Shown here: one piece after another, positions 24,401-37,529 of the stretch | How positions within the stretch are numbered: the first letter of the stretch is position 1 | Layout: every line of letters starts with the position of its first letter | DNA from: Pipra filicauda | Taxonomy: Eukaryota; Chordata; Aves; Passeriformes; Pipridae | Direction: 5' to 3' | Assembly: GCF_003945595.2 (NCBI RefSeq) | Contig: NW_024104316.1 | Span: 1 to 64,000, forward strand | DNA: 64,000 nt | Made by a program: the position numbers and the translations under genes | The notes under the pieces: generated by a model | What the model saw: only the letters and a program-made list of their open reading frames with translations | Databases searched by the model: none | Told to the model about the DNA's origin: nothing

Positions 24401-27400
24401 GGCTTTCAAACGAGGGGATGTTTTTCCTGACATTGTCTGGTCCTGCTCCCAGTGCTGTTCAGTACTCCCATTCATGTCTGGTGTAGTAGTATAAGAAGAC
24501 ACAACTCCAAAGAAGATATGGCTCAAAAGAACTGGGGAGGAGCTGCAGAGGCTGCTGCAGACAGCAGCAGGAACAGAGCTGCTGAACCAGCCCAGAGAAT
24601 CCATGGGGGAAAACTCAGGAACAAGTATAAAGGTGCTGCATTTAAGAGAGAGAAACCAGATTGTCCCAGAGCTGCCTTGTACATGCTTCACCCAATTTCA
24701 GCCAAGTTCTTTTGTGGGCACAGTCTGTACCAAGCAGGTGCCCTGTGGAAACAAACTCAGTGCTTTGGAGCCAAGAGCCCCAATCCAGGTGATTACAGCC
24801 CAGGAAACCTGCCCTGGCTGGCTGCAGGAGCTGGAGCTTTCCCTCTGTGAAATCCCCTTGATCCACTGTTCTGCAGGTGTGGAGCAGAGTGGACATCCTT
24901 CCTCAAGCACCCTCTGCTTGAAGATGCCACAGCTGCACGTTCACTCAGGAGGAGGAGGAGGGCAAACCATGTCCCCTGGTTATAGACAGACTGCTGGGAA
25001 GGCTTTTCTCTCCAAACTAAGAGGCATCTTTTCTGCTAGCAGGGCTTTTGCTGTTCTTTTGGCAGTTTCAGCTGGATATGGAAAATCCAGCCCAGCTGCA
25101 GACTTTAAGACATTGTTTTAGGACAAGACCTGTCAGGAGGAATGAGGCATTTTGATGGCGAGTGGCTTATGCTGTGACTGTCACATGTGCACAGGAGAGG
25201 CTATGTTTGCCTTTGTGCCTGCTGTCCTTTCTGTAGCTGAAAAAAGCAAGAGCCAGTGCAGTGTTTTCCTTTGGCCATTCAGCACTGAGTGTACCAATAA
25301 TAGCACAGTCACATAGTCAGAGTTTAGGGGAAGGGACTGTGTCCTCTCCACAAGGGACAGGGCCCTTGCACTCTGGGGATTGTGCTGCTGCTCACATAAT
25401 GAACAGAACACGTTCCTCCAGCTCCTTTTACTCTTGGCATGAAGGTTTGGTGCCCTTGGTACCTCTCTGTGGTATGAGAATGTAAATGTGAAAGGCAGGG
25501 TCAGAATTCATATGCAAAAGCTTCCTCTAGTTTAAGAGGAAAGGTCAGAACAAATTTCTTCAACCTTCAAGAGAGTGGTGGGGTGAGGGACAACTGGGTT
25601 CACTCTTGCTCATTCCTGTTCCAGCTCTAGCCCATGGTGGTAGGTAAGTGGGTCTAGTTGGAATCCAGCTCTGCAGAATTAAAACACCTTTCTGCTCCCA
25701 AATCAAGGAGAGGTTGAAGAAAAGCTTTTGGAGGCTGGGGTGAGATGCTCTCAGACCTCACAGGTTAGACAGCTCGTGATGTGATTGCATTGCAGGGCAT
25801 GCCTTGGGAAGCCCCATCGCTCTTGAACTTTGCTATGAACAAACCCCCAAACCCACAGATGGCCACAAAAATCCACATTTTCCTGTCTCACAGGACACCC
25901 AGGCTGTTTGCAGTGCATGCCTGAGGACAGGACACATTGCCCAGACCAATAAAGAAAAGGAAGTTATATCAAAGGATGGTAGGGACAATTTCTCTGCTAA
26001 AACTTGACCATCCTGCAGACCTCCAGCCACATTCCTGCCTAAGGGACTACCAGGTTTAGCAAATCTATGGAACCAAGTCTGTATGCAGGTGTGAGTGAGC
26101 ATGAGACCTCAGAAGCCAAATGATGGGAATTCACCCAGTCAGAGACTTTTGCCATCATTTCTTCAGTGGATTTTCACCTGTCACAAGTTTTTTTTTTTAA
26201 TTTCTCTGACCACTCTGGGGTTTTCATCCCTATTTTCTAAATATCTCCCATCTGTTCCCTCCGTGTGTTGTTTTCTTGAGCATTTTCTAAAGCCTGCTGC
26301 AAATCCAACAGCCCTCAAGTTCATGTTGAACTTCTGAACCTACCCCGTTCAAGTGGGTGCTAAATCAGGCAGGACAAGTCAAGCCAGCTCTAAATTCTGA
26401 TGATAGCAATTGTGCTTTTGGAAAATAATTGACAAACATTCTGCATTTAGACAAAGCTTGTCTAAGGGAGAGGGAACGCTTGTATTCTGCAACCCTGGTC
26501 TGCAGAGCACCAGTGTTCAAGTAGGACATTTTAATAACATCCTTCATGGACAAGTGTTTTGCTTGGAACCCTTTTTTTCCTCCCTCCACTCAGACAATTG
26601 TCAGCGAAGGGACTCACAGGGAACAAAATGGAATTACATCTATTCAGAAAATTAGAACAGCCTGCATTTCTTTCTTTCTGTGCTGAATTCATTACTAGCG
26701 GGGCTATAATCTGCATTTTTTTGCCTGAAGCACACTCCCACTCTTACCTCTTCACAGCAATGCTGCCGTTCTCACAGATAAACAGGTCCTCCCCGATGGA
26801 TTAGAGCTCTCAGCCAAAGGCAGGCTGATGACAAGGGAAAAACAAACAAATGCATTCCCAGGGCCTGATCCAACTTTTCAGTAAGAAACTGGGGACACTC
26901 AGGTTTCAGCAGAGTTTGTATCCAGCACTTAACAGCCCCTTGGCTGATGGCTGATTGCACAGGAAATCTGTGTTGGGAGGACTCAGCGTGAAGCACCTCA
27001 TGTCTTCCCATCCCCTGGCAGGTACTGGGGGGATCCAGCCCGTGGTTCCCCCACAGCTGCACTGTCAGCTGGAGTCACGTTTGCTTTCCATGTGACACGA
27101 GTCCTTCAGGTTTGCAAGGCTGTATGAAGCTGGGAGTTCCTGGGTGGACAAACTGATGGAAGGCAGGATGCAAATTGCCAGAGGCAGCTCCTGAAGGGAG
27201 CAGGGTAGTGAGAGGGGACATTGTATGAGCCAAGATTGACTTTAACATTCACACTCCTAGAAAAGGAGAGCGAGTAAAATAAGGAAATGAGGGGCAACTG
27301 AAAGAAAAATAAGCCAGAAATATGTATGTTGAGAAAGGAAAGTACTAGGGGGGGGACAAGAGAGATCTGAATTGAATGAATTGAATGATCAGGAAATCTT

Positions 27401-29624
27401 GTTGGTTGTGAGGTGGAAATAGTCCTCTGAGATGAGTCCTCTGAGTCCCCCAGCCCCGGTGCTCCCACACCAATGGACCTGTGTCACTCCTGTGCTGTTG
27501 GGTACTTCCTTCCATCCCGGCTGTTTAACCAGCCAGGTTCTCTTTATTTCTCCCACTCGATTCTTGTGTGTGCTGCAGCCAGGGACCAGTGCTTTCAGTA
27601 GTAACAGGCTCACTATTGCTTCGAATTAGGAGGACTTTTATCAGCCCACTGCTCCTGTAATTTACCGTGGTTTAGAGTGATAATGAGGATTTGGGTATGT
27701 AAAGAAACCCTGAAGTACACATGGAAATCAACACAAGGGAGTGCAACTCTGAGCCTTGGGCATTAGTGACTGTGAATGGGTGAGTGAGTGCTCAGCACAG
27801 GAAACCAAAACGGGGGAGACAAAAGCCACACATAATCTTCCTGGGCTGGGAAATGCTGTTTATCTTATTTGTTTAAATGACTGGAGAACAGAAAGCTTTT
27901 CTTCCCTTTTGTTGCTCTGTAGCTGTGTTACAGTTTAGCCTTAGCTGTGCACAGTTGCTTGCATGACTTTGGCAAGGAAGCCTTCCTGGGCTGGTCCAGA
28001 GTGGGACTGGGAGGTGGGCTGGGGAGTCCAGGAACCGTGGGCATGAGTCCATCACCCCACCACAGAAACCAAAGGGATCGAAGGACTCCTTTCAGTGCTG
28101 TTATGTCCGTGGAACCACAAATGAAAAACAAAGGGAGGAGAAGTTCTTAAGATTAATGTTCTTTTAGGGTAAAAAAATGTGAAATGCTTCCTTGCCAGGG
28201 ATAGTTTCTAGCAACAAACATAAACTGTGGTGACAAATACCCCTGCCAGTGTGAGTGGACAGTGGCATAACTGCACGTGCAAGTGGGGTGGGAGCTGCTG
28301 GTTTGCTACCAGATTCCATAACAGTGCAAATCGTTTGTAGCATTCTTGGCACTCAATTAGTGCTCCCATCTATAATTTCAGAAGCCTCATTCTAAGGCGG
28401 GGGGAGGAAACACATCAGGCCTGTTATTTCTGCTGGCAACGCTGGTACTAAAAATAACTGTGTGAATGACATTGTGGAAGCTGGTTTGGAGTTTGTCAAT
28501 AGATGAATTTTGACTGGACAGCACGAAATATATCTAAGGATGAAATGTGTTCTGCTGTGGATTATTATTCTTGGAGAAGAGGTGAAAGCCTCATTGCCCA
28601 TGAGCTTCTAAAGCAAGAATTTAGGAATGAAGAGCAGGGAACAATCTTGCATCATGCCCTGATATCCTGAGGGATTTGGGGATCCCTGAGAGGTCCCCCC
28701 CCAGTGAAGAACAACAAAGAAGCCTCACTTCCATCAGCCAGGGGGAGCAGCCCCAGCAGCTTGGTGGGGCTACAGGGATGTGGCACAAGCTGCTGCAGAG
28801 ACCCACCAGGTGACCCGTCCTGCCCATGGGAGGTGCTCCTGGCTGGCCTGGACAGACCTGTCTGCTCTCCATCCCTTGACAGGGACAGCACCTCCACACT
28901 GTGCTCCTGTGTGGCTCAGGCTCCAGGGTGTGAGGTGAGGGCTGGGGGCCCCTCAGGATGTCACAGCCCGCACCTTGGAGCCTTCCCTGGCGCTGTGCTT
29001 TGGTCCCAGGAGGGCCTGTTGGAGCAGTTTCAGCAGGTGCCACCTTACAGGAGTCCCCAGGAGGCCAGGACACCAAGAAGGGAGCAGCTGTGCTCTACCT
29101 ATACCTGGGCCTGGAGATGCTCACAGAACAGTTTTCCCAGGGCACCTCTGGTTCATCAGTCTCATTCCCATCTTCCCTATTCCCTTGCCCCTTTCTCAGG
29201 CTCTTGTTTGGGCATTAGTTGGGATAAATGTGATTTCCAGCTCTCCAGTTCCCAAGCAAAGACAGCTGTGCCAATCCTTCCCAAGTGGGGATGGACTTGT
29301 CCTTCCCACCTGCCTTCCCCAGCCCTGCCTGCATCCTGCCGGGGCAGCGAGCAGTTCAGTGGGAGTTACTGCATTTAAGTTGTCAATTGATTGGTTAATG
29401 AGCCACTTGTTTGCTGTAGGTTACTCAGCACTGTTGCCTCTGCTTATAGATTAGGTGCTGCTTTTTATCAGGCATTTCCCCATATCCTGTAGGTTGTAAA
29501 TCTGTTAGATAGATATTAGTGAGCTACAATCATCTTGTTTAAAGGGGACACTGGCAGGACTATAAGATGCTAAATCAGCACTAACTTTCCCATGTTTCCC
29601 AAGTTTACATCACTGTTGTATTTG
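18472..29624 (+). other. GNAO1: GNAO1 intron 2 segment without genes
   Basis: No exon or RNA gene was recognised. A modest CpG-enriched patch lies at 19110-19390. A possible MIR-like relic is listed separately at 19478-19625. A 9-bp direct duplication (TGAATTGAA twice) lies at 27368-27385. The rest is plain intronic sequence with chance open frames, the longest about 224 codons at 28704-29378, none with a recognisable domain. Confidence 0.65.
19478..19625 (+). mobile_element. Possible MIR-type ancient SINE relic
   Basis: The order of motifs resembles the 3' half of a MIR/CORE-SINE. There is an AGGTAG segment, a short spacer, then 'ccaggggggacaccgaggcc' (compare 'ttacagatgaggaaactgag' in the family), 'gaaggcgacttgtacaagc' (compare 'gtaagtgacttgcccaagg'), and 'cagccagtgatggtcagaac' (compare 'cagctagtaagtggcagagc'). 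The match is imperfect and judged by eye against remembered consensus. Borders are approximate. Confidence 0.45.
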
Positions 29625-29679
29625 TTTCCTTTTCTTCCCACCTACAACCCAATCGATTCTATGATTCTATGATTCTATC
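29625..29679 (+). mobile_element. CR1 extreme 3' tail fragment, + strand
   Basis: The sequence 'cttcccacctacaaccca' is followed by three tandem ATTCTATG-type octamers at about 29654-29678. This is the hallmark 3' end of avian CR1 elements ('ccttccaacccaaa' plus octamers). Only about 50 bp can be assigned, so the insertion is very strongly 5'-truncated. The octamers are intact, unlike those of the other copies in the window, so this is probably the youngest CR1 here. Confidence 0.82.
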
Positions 29680-32600
29680 CCCCAAAAGACACAAGTGCTC
29701 CCAGCTTGCCTCCCTAGACCTCACAGTAGCAAAGCTGGGAGCTGTTTCTTTTCCTGGGCCTGCAGGTGAAGGGAGGGATGCTTGGCCAGAGAGGAAAGGA
29801 AAGGTTTGTGCTGTTTGGAAAACTCGAAAGCCTAGAGAAACTAATGAGTTGTCCAAGCCTTCCCAGATGCTTTTTGGAAAAACAGAAGTCTACCCCATAC
29901 AAATGGTGCCTCATCCAAATGCCAGCAGTGCACCTGCCACGTGGGTGGGAAGAGTCAAAGAAGTCTGCACTCATTACACCTCAGCCTCTATGAGTCTAAT
30001 CACACCTCTCCAGAAAGGCAGTCATCATTTACACCAGGGAGAGTAAAATAATACTAGAGATAAGCTTAAACTCTGATAATCAGATGTGGAGTAAATTCCT
30101 TACGAGGCAGATTTACTGCCTCTAGCTGGCTGCTGTACGAGGGGGTTCAGACAGTCACTTTGAACTGCCAGGCATCTTCTCAGGTGCTCTTGGGAAAGGC
30201 TTACAGGCAAATTTGCAAATTAAATCAATAAGGAATTTCTCAGTTGAAGATAAGGACGTGGGGGATGACGAAGACTGATGAAAGCAGTAGGAGGAATATA
30301 CTCATTTCCTGGGATGTTTGCAGCAGCGGTGGCTTCCCAGCACGATGGGCAAACACATTCACACATCTATTCAAATGTGCTCTGCTCTCAGTCACTGCCT
30401 CTGCCTGGAGGGCTGAACCAGAACAGACCATCCACCCAGGGGCACCTGCTGCTGCTGCAGGGCCTGGTGGCCACGGGAGGGGAGGGGGAGAGGTGCCAGG
30501 CTGCTCTGGGATGGCTTTCCCCAGGGGCTCCGGGATGGCTTTCCCCAGGGACTCGCTTCCCAGCAGGCTCTGCATTGTTTCTTGGTAGTGCAGTGCTCCT
30601 GGGGCTCCCATTAACAGAGAATGGGCCTGGGAAGGAGAACTTAAGTGCTGGCCTGGCTCTGAGCCAGGCTTTAGATGGAAGAGTGTGTCTGGCCAGGGTA
30701 CCCCAGATACTTGATTCTTGATCACTCCTTTCTCTGCTGGCAGGAGCTGCTGTGCCAAAGGCTGACATGAAGCTCTAGGAAAGTGCAGGGACCTGTGCCT
30801 GCCCCTGTGAGTGTGTGAGAGCTGTGCCTGGGGGACAGGGGCCCCCCACGGATCCCACCAGGGTGGCTGAGTCACCCAGGGGGGCAGGGGAGCTCCTCTG
30901 GTTCCTGCCAGTGGCCAGCCCTTGGTCTGCTGATTTTGTAGGAGCTCTCCAGTCAGAGCCCTGTCCCTCTCTCCCACTGCCACCGGGAGGTCACAGGACA
31001 GCTCGTGGATCTGGTTACAAAGTGCCAGCTCACTCTGCAGAGTAAGGACAAATAATCATTTGTGGTCTCTTGGCAGTGGGTGCATTCACTGTGGCATATG
31101 TTTGTATTCTTCCACTCCTGGCAGCACCCTCCCTCCCATTCCACCCAGTGCCCCAGCAGCCTCACGGGGAGGCACTGACTGGCTGTCCCAGCTCAGAGAG
31201 ACAGGAGCACAGGGAGACACGAGAGGGACCCCAGAGCAGGTGTCCTCTGTGCCAGGACATGCCCTGAGGCACTGAGGATGCCCAAGGTCTTAAATCCTTT
31301 TTCAAACCGTGTTGTGTTGGAACAGCTTGGCTGAAAAGCTTAGGGAAACACTGGGAAAAACTGTTCCTTCACCTTTTTCAGGGCAATTTTAGGTGGGAGA
31401 CTCAGAGCTGAGGGCCTTCCCCCATTGCCACAGGGAAGGTACCTCTCTGGATGCATGTACTGAATTAGACCAGCCAAGGTCTTGTTCCCCACCAGTATTT
31501 TCTAAACATCAGCTGCATTTGAGAGTCCCGGAAGGGTCATTTGAATCCTTGTGGCAGGTGTCAGGGAAAGCTGTAAAAGCTGTGCATTTGTCTTCCTTTC
31601 AGATAACCTGAAGTAGTGTAGAGGTTATGATTTAAATATATCCAAATGCATGTAATTAATCACAAGTGCAACGCAACCCCTTTCTGCTGTGACACCTTAT
31701 TAGCAGTGTGGGCAGACTCCTAAAACACCCTCTCTGCCATGTTTCAGCTCAAAGTCTTCAGCTTGGAAAGCCCCAGCACAGCAAGCAGGGCTGAGCAGGC
31801 AGGCTGGGAGGGCTCAGCCCCTTCACCTGGCATCAACCAGCACAGGGGCCCAAAACAGGCTCTCACAGCTCCCTTTGGGAGGGTGCCTACCCCTGCTCCA
31901 TCAGAGCCATGCTTCAGCTGCAGGCAGTGGCTTCCACGGGGCTCCAGGAAGTACAGGCAGCAGAAACCTTTCAGCCCCATTGCCAGAAGGAACAGTTAGA
32001 CAGGCAAGGTTTGGTTTTGTGCAGCCTGCAGCAGCAGGGCTGAGAGACTCCAAACTGCTGTTCCTCTGCCCAGGACTTCTATCACACCTACACCAGACAT
32101 CCCCATTTTGATTGCAAAATTTTCCATTGTTGGAGGATCCCTTGCAGTCTTCAGGGATTTTTCCTAGCAGTCAGATCCTGTCCCTTGGACTGTGATCTGT
32201 GGGGTGTTGCTTGATTACATCCTCTGACGGAAAGGCAGCACACTGCAGAGCTGGGAACACCATGACTCAAAGATCTCTGAGCTGAGATTAGTGGAGGCTA
32301 ATGTCAGCTTGGCAGCACACCCAGGGGCTTGTGGCAAGCACACTGCTCAGAGATGGGGCCCCTGAGCTGCAATCATGCCAGGGAAGATGGACAGGATACG
32401 AGGAATGGCATAATCGCTCTTTCCAGAATTGATTCCTTCTCAGCTTAACGTGTGGAAACATCAAAAGTACTGAAAAAACCCCATCTGCCACCAGACCTAA
32501 TCAAACACATCAATTATTGCTTCAGAAAGGCAGTTGCTGCTAGATTTGATATCCCAAAAAAGCAAAGCTGCTTTAAAGCATCTTTTTATTTCAGCTGAGT

Positions 32601-34501
32601 GTTTTCATGACAGCACACAATTCCTAATGAGCACTAATACAGCCAGGACACACAGCAAAATATGTCAACTGTGCAAAGATCAGCTCTAGACACAGGAGAG
32701 GAACTCCCAATCCCAATGGATTTCAGTAGAATGGAGGGCTTTGGAAGACAGGTTTGTCACATGAGGGCAAGGAACCAGGTACATCCCACCAAAGCCTTGC
32801 TTTGATACCCTGAGAGAGCTGTGCACTGACCTGTAACGCCTGGGTAAAACACACAGGGTTACTCTGTTCCTGCTGTGGGATTTGATGGTGGGACTGGACT
32901 GTGAGGATGAAATCCATGGGGCCATCAAGAGGCTGTGCATGGCTCGTTTCCTCTGTTGTCCACAGAATATTTGGTTATGGAGAGCAACATCTGAGAAGGT
33001 TTTGAAAGGCAAAGTCACCTTCCAGCTATCAAAACACTTCAGATGAGGCAGATGGGAAACCAAAAATATTATTTAGGTTTGGGCAGTAAAACTGACATTG
33101 AACCCATTTGCCTCATTTTTCAGGCTTTGATGATAGTTAATGACAGCTTACAGAAGTTGTAAGTGATCTAAAAAAGCCATAAAAAGCTGCTTTGTGTCCT
33201 TGTTCAGGGGATGAATTTAACAAAACCATTACCGGGCTTTAAAACACTGTTTTGACTTTCTAGAACCAGCTGTGGGATGATCCAGCTGCAGTTGGATCCC
33301 CCTTGCATCTAAGAGAACATTTAAGAGGATTAATCCCAATAATTTTAATTCAACAAAATGACCTTATGTAACATTACTGAGGAATTAATGAGAATTTCTC
33401 TCATGTGGGTCATCACCGGCCCGGTGGATTTTTTTTCCCTGGGGGATCTCACTGGTCTCAGGCCGAGCGTGGCCAAAGTAGATTGACCATGTAGCACATT
33501 GCATGGGCTGAGGAGATAAGTCACTTGGAGCAGGAACCCTTTTTCCTTTGCTGAATTATTTGGGAATGCACAAAAGAGAATGCAGCTGTCAGCCTCCACC
33601 GGTGCTATTTGAAACCCTTTTGGCTCTGAGGCTTTTTCCACAGAAAAATGCAATCTTGTCTAATGCAAATGCTGCTGCAGGAATCTGTGTAGTCCAGCTG
33701 GGTTTTTTTTATTGAAAAATGTCGTGGTCTAATTGTTTTTGACTGTGTTTCTTTGCTGTTCTTACTGAGCCGAGCAGGATGCATATTAAAGCTAATTAGG
33801 TGCATGTAGGGTATTCAATATTTGATCTTAATATTAAGGCCTCAGGAGAGGGCACATTATCAAAGTTAACCAACTGCAAATTTTAGTAAAAACAAACTAT
33901 ACCAGTGGCCTGACGTTGCATAAAATCTAAGTCTGCCCCACTCCCAGCTTGGTGTGGGACCTGTGGGGCTGGGCAGCCTCTGCTGCATCCCTGCCTGAGC
34001 CCTTTGCCTCCCATCTGGGCAGATTTGCCTCTTGGGACCATAAGACATTGATTTGGGGCAGCAAAAAGAGGGTCTGTGTGTCGCTCCTGCACCAGCAAGT
34101 GTGATGGGTTTTCCTTCTCCTGACTGCACCCTCACACTGCCATCCATTGTCTCTCTGCTAGGGGGCAAGGGGCTGAGGTTTGGGTTTGGGGCTGAGCCAG
34201 GCACTGAATCCCTGCAGCTCCACGCTGGGGGTCGGGTCCTGAGCCCGTGTGCATCAGAGCACCTCAGCAGCCAGCCCACAGCCTGTCCTCACAGCAGCTC
34301 CCCAGAGCCTGGGAGCTCATTGGTACTGTCACTGTCACAACAGTGCTTCTGGGACCAGGACTCCTCTGGGCACCGGTGGCCAGCCATCTCTGTAGGGAAA
34401 AACTATCGTCAGGGTGACTCAGGTGGGCCAAATCACTGGGCTGGTTGACTCAGTGCACAATTAGTCTTGCTGTGGGTGATGCTGATTGTCCTGGGTGAGC
34501 T
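29680..34501 (+). other. GNAO1: GNAO1 intron 2 segment without genes
   Basis: No exon was recognised. A 24-bp tandem duplication sits at 30508-30555. It lies in a G+C-rich patch (30400-31000) that happens to stay open for 247 codons on the minus strand. No domain is recognisable in that frame, and its low-complexity Pro/Gly/Ser-rich content is typical of chance. The tract 33060-33280 looks like slow-evolving A+T-rich DNA but has no diagnostic feature. Confidence 0.65.
30508..30555. repeat. 24-bp tandem duplication
   Basis: Two copies of a 24-bp unit beginning GGGATGGCTTTCCCCAGGG lie at 30508-30531 and 30532-30555 and differ at only two positions. Confidence 0.88.
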
Positions 34502-34758
34502 GTGGGACAAGAGGAAACGGCCTCGAGTTGAACCAGGAGAGGTTTAAATGGGATCTTGGGAGGGATTGAAGGGGTTGTCAAGCATTTGAACAGACTGCCC
34601 AGGGAAGTGTCACCATCCCTGGACATATTTAAAATAAGACATGTCTCTATAGATGTGGCACTTGGGGACCTGGTTTGCTGGTGGACTTGGCCCTGCTGGG
34701 GTAACAGTTGGACTCGATGATCTTAGAGGTATTTTCCTACCTAAAGGATTGTGGGATT
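34502..34758 (+). mobile_element. CR1 retrotransposon fragment (3' end), + strand
   Basis: A clear match to the 3' UTR side of an avian CR1. The blocks in order are 'gggacaagaggaaacggcct' (34504), 'agggattgaaggggttgtca', 'gaacagactgcccagggaag', 'tcaccatccctggacatatt', 'gatgtggcacttggggacct', 'ggtggacttggccctgctgg', 'gttggactcgatgatcttag' and 'aggtattttcctacctaaag'. The octamer tail is degraded to GGATTGTGGGATTTT. The copy is short, 5'-truncated and non-coding. A small deletion is likely after 'gggaag', where family members usually carry extra bases. Confidence 0.95.
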
Positions 34759-37529
34759 TTCCTGACTTTGTAGTGTTAAATTTCAAAGGATGACTATGTC
34801 CCTGCTGAGTTGGGTGGAGTACCAGCACAGTGGCTGACTGCTCTGCCTGCTCAGCCTTGCCTTCTTTTGAAATATCAGAACCAGTGTCTTTCATTCATCA
34901 GCAGTAATTAATTACTTTCAGCATGCAGTAGACTGTTTACACTCTTGAAATTGTTTTATACACACACTTAAAAACAAAGTATTTCACTGCACTGCTTCCC
35001 GTTAAAAATGTAAATGCTGAAGCAGTGCTCACAGAGCAGAGATGGGAAGGGTCACTGGTGCATCCCAGATGTGGGGTGCAAACACCAACCCAGCACCCCA
35101 GTGGATGAGGGACACACGGCAGGGACCTCAGCAGGCAGTCCAGGAAGTCATCTCTCTTCTCAGCTACAGCAGTCAACTGAAGCAGGGATCACCCTTCCAG
35201 ACAGCCCAAAGACAAAATTAGGCACTGATGTAGAACTCAATTAAAAAATAATAATAATTAAAAGAAGACTACGAGCTGCTTCCAAAGAGCCACAGGGCTG
35301 CAGGGACACAGCACCACACTGGGAGTGCACTTTGGTGCACTTGTTTCTGGTTTAGGTCTGTATGAAACTGGAAGTGAAGAGTATTCTGCCTATATTTTAT
35401 ATACCTGAAAGCGAGCTGAAACCAGAAGCTTGGAGGAAGGTGCAGTGTGTGGCCCCTGCGTGTCTGGAAGAGAGTCATGGTTGGCTCAAGAGCTGCTCAT
35501 CCACGGGCAAATACAAGGTGGTAGCAATGCCTATTTTGAGCAGACCCAGGAGAGCTTCTGCTAACATCATTTCCAAGCCTTTTGGCCAGCACTTAAGGTG
35601 CAAAAGCACATGGTTGGCTCTAAAGAGACGCCGTGAAGGCATCAGGGTGACTTACATTTAGTAATTTACATTTTAGTAATTTACACTTAAATTAGGCACA
35701 AATTTAACTGCCTTGGAGGAGCAAGAATGTTTCTGCCTCGTACAGGGCCGTGAAACTTCTGCAGTTGATTGGAGTGAGCTCAGCCATCTCCAGGGCTGTA
35801 GGTTCTGGCAGCGTTTCAGTCGCCTGATGGATTTGCTTATTTTTTAACGTGAACCATCTGGTCAGTCAGAATAATATCTTTGCATGCAAGGAATACTTTG
35901 GTGGTAAGAATTCAGTTTTGAGTGACCCGAAGGTATTTCCTCCAGAAAGGAGATCTTCCTCAGCTGGGAGTCTCTCACAGGGCTCCATCAGTGTTTCTTG
36001 GACCGGTGGTGAAAGTCCAGGTTGAAAAAATTATGCTCTTTAAAATGAGCTCCATTTGCAGTTTTTAGATGACCCTGACTAGGGGAGCCGTTTTTCCTCT
36101 CAGAAAAGATGGGCATGCAGGCAAACAGTCATTTTAATCTCCATCTCAGAGAATGTCTTGTGGGAATAGGATGTACAGCCTGGCATTCAAGTGCAGCCGG
36201 GGGGGAAAGGAATGAGAGTTTAGAGAGATTTGCACCCTGTCACGGAGGTCTGAACTGTGCCTTTGCAGTCTTTGAAACACAAGGTCATGGGCATCTGCGT
36301 TGATTTAGTTTAACATAATCCAGGAGTTTTTAATCGCATTTCAGGCTATTAAATGAGTGAGAAGAGAATCACTGGAATTTAGCTTCATAACTCCCCTGTA
36401 AACAAAGTTTTTAACCTCATATCAAGATAAAAATAAATTTAAAGTAGCTGATTACCTCTAGCAGAAGATTTTCCATCAGAATCTGATCATCCCCCCTCCC
36501 TGCATATTAAAATCAGATTTTTGCGCTGGTTTTCCCCATTTGCAAACAAAGGTTGCAGAGTTTTCTTCAGAATTAGATTTTTTTTCTTTTGACTCGAGCT
36601 CTGCCCATCCCCACCAGAATAGCCTGCCTGCTTCTGGTTAGGAAACAGAAAAGATTATTTTTGAAAGAAAAAGAGGGGAAGAAGGGAGAGAAAAAAAATC
36701 AGAAAAGTTTGCTGAGCAAAAATAGATTTGCATGCAGGTTGGTTCCGAGATTCTTCATGTAAAATCCCCCTTGGATCAGTCTATACCCTGAAGGTGTAAG
36801 CATGAACGAGCTGAAACTCCTGGCTGAGGCACAAGGCTCTGTAGGAAAGCTGTGCAATGACCTTTCCTTACCTTCATTAGCCCAGGTGAAGGTGAGGGGC
36901 AGCACTGCTCCTATAGAAACTGGACCCTTAATTTACATTACACCCTTCGAGTGTAATAATCTCCTGGTGATTCCTTGCCAGGTTTTATTCAGGCACATCA
37001 CTGTAATTGTAGGGATGTGCACTGATACGGGAAAACTTCATTCGGCTGGAAACGTCTCGCTGATTGAAAGTAAATCACCTTAAGGTAAAACAGAAACAGT
37101 ATGGGATTTATTTTCTCTGGTAGGCAGCTGGAATTCTCTATGTATGTCTTTCACAGACAGTTTGAAGCCACACAAAGTTCCCTGAATTCCGCAGGAAATA
37201 CTTGGGAGGCACTGGCTGGAGGTGTTGGAGCGGTGACAAGGGGCAGGAGGTGAGGCAGGGCTGGGTCAGGCAGGACAGGAGAACCTGCACGTGAGGGGAT
37301 GGAGGGTGCCAAGAGGGGGAACAGGGGTGTCCACCAGCCCCACTGCTGAGCGTGCCACCTCCCTCCTGCTGGCACAAGGAAGACAAGTCCAGTAAGATTA
37401 AATGCCCTCAGACCAGCCGTGTTTAAAGCACTCCTTAGGACACACAGGCGCCGCCTCAGAAATACAAACACTTCTGCTCCAGGGCTCTTGGAGGGCAGGT
37501 GAGACACCAGAAGACAAGAAAAAAATGTA
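34759..37529 (+). other. GNAO1: GNAO1 intron 2 segment without genes, with conserved-looking tracts
   Basis: No exon was recognised. A 14-bp direct repeat (TTTAGTAATTTACA at 35657-35670 and 35672-35685) is present. Tracts 35690-36070, 36300-36560 and 36900-37090 look like candidate conserved non-coding elements: mixed TAAT, E-box and CpG-containing motifs, no repeats, and a balanced composition. A perfect 7-bp inverted repeat, ATTACAC/GTGTAAT with a 7-nt loop, lies at 36937-36957. These calls are inference from composition only. Confidence 0.55.

Noticed and set aside
28704..29378. Plus-strand open frame of 224 codons
   Set aside because: No domain or splice context. Overlapping long frames on the same and opposite strand indicate stop-poor G+C-rich sequence, not coding.
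29815..29870. MIR-like motifs (AGAGAAACTAATGAGTTGTC)
   Set aside because: Similarity covers only one short block and the flanks do not continue the family consensus.
30240..30983. Minus-strand open frame of 247 codons
   Set aside because: Low-complexity Pro/Ser/Gly/Leu-rich translation, no recognisable domain, spans a 24-bp duplication, and lies in G+C-rich intron where long chance frames are common.
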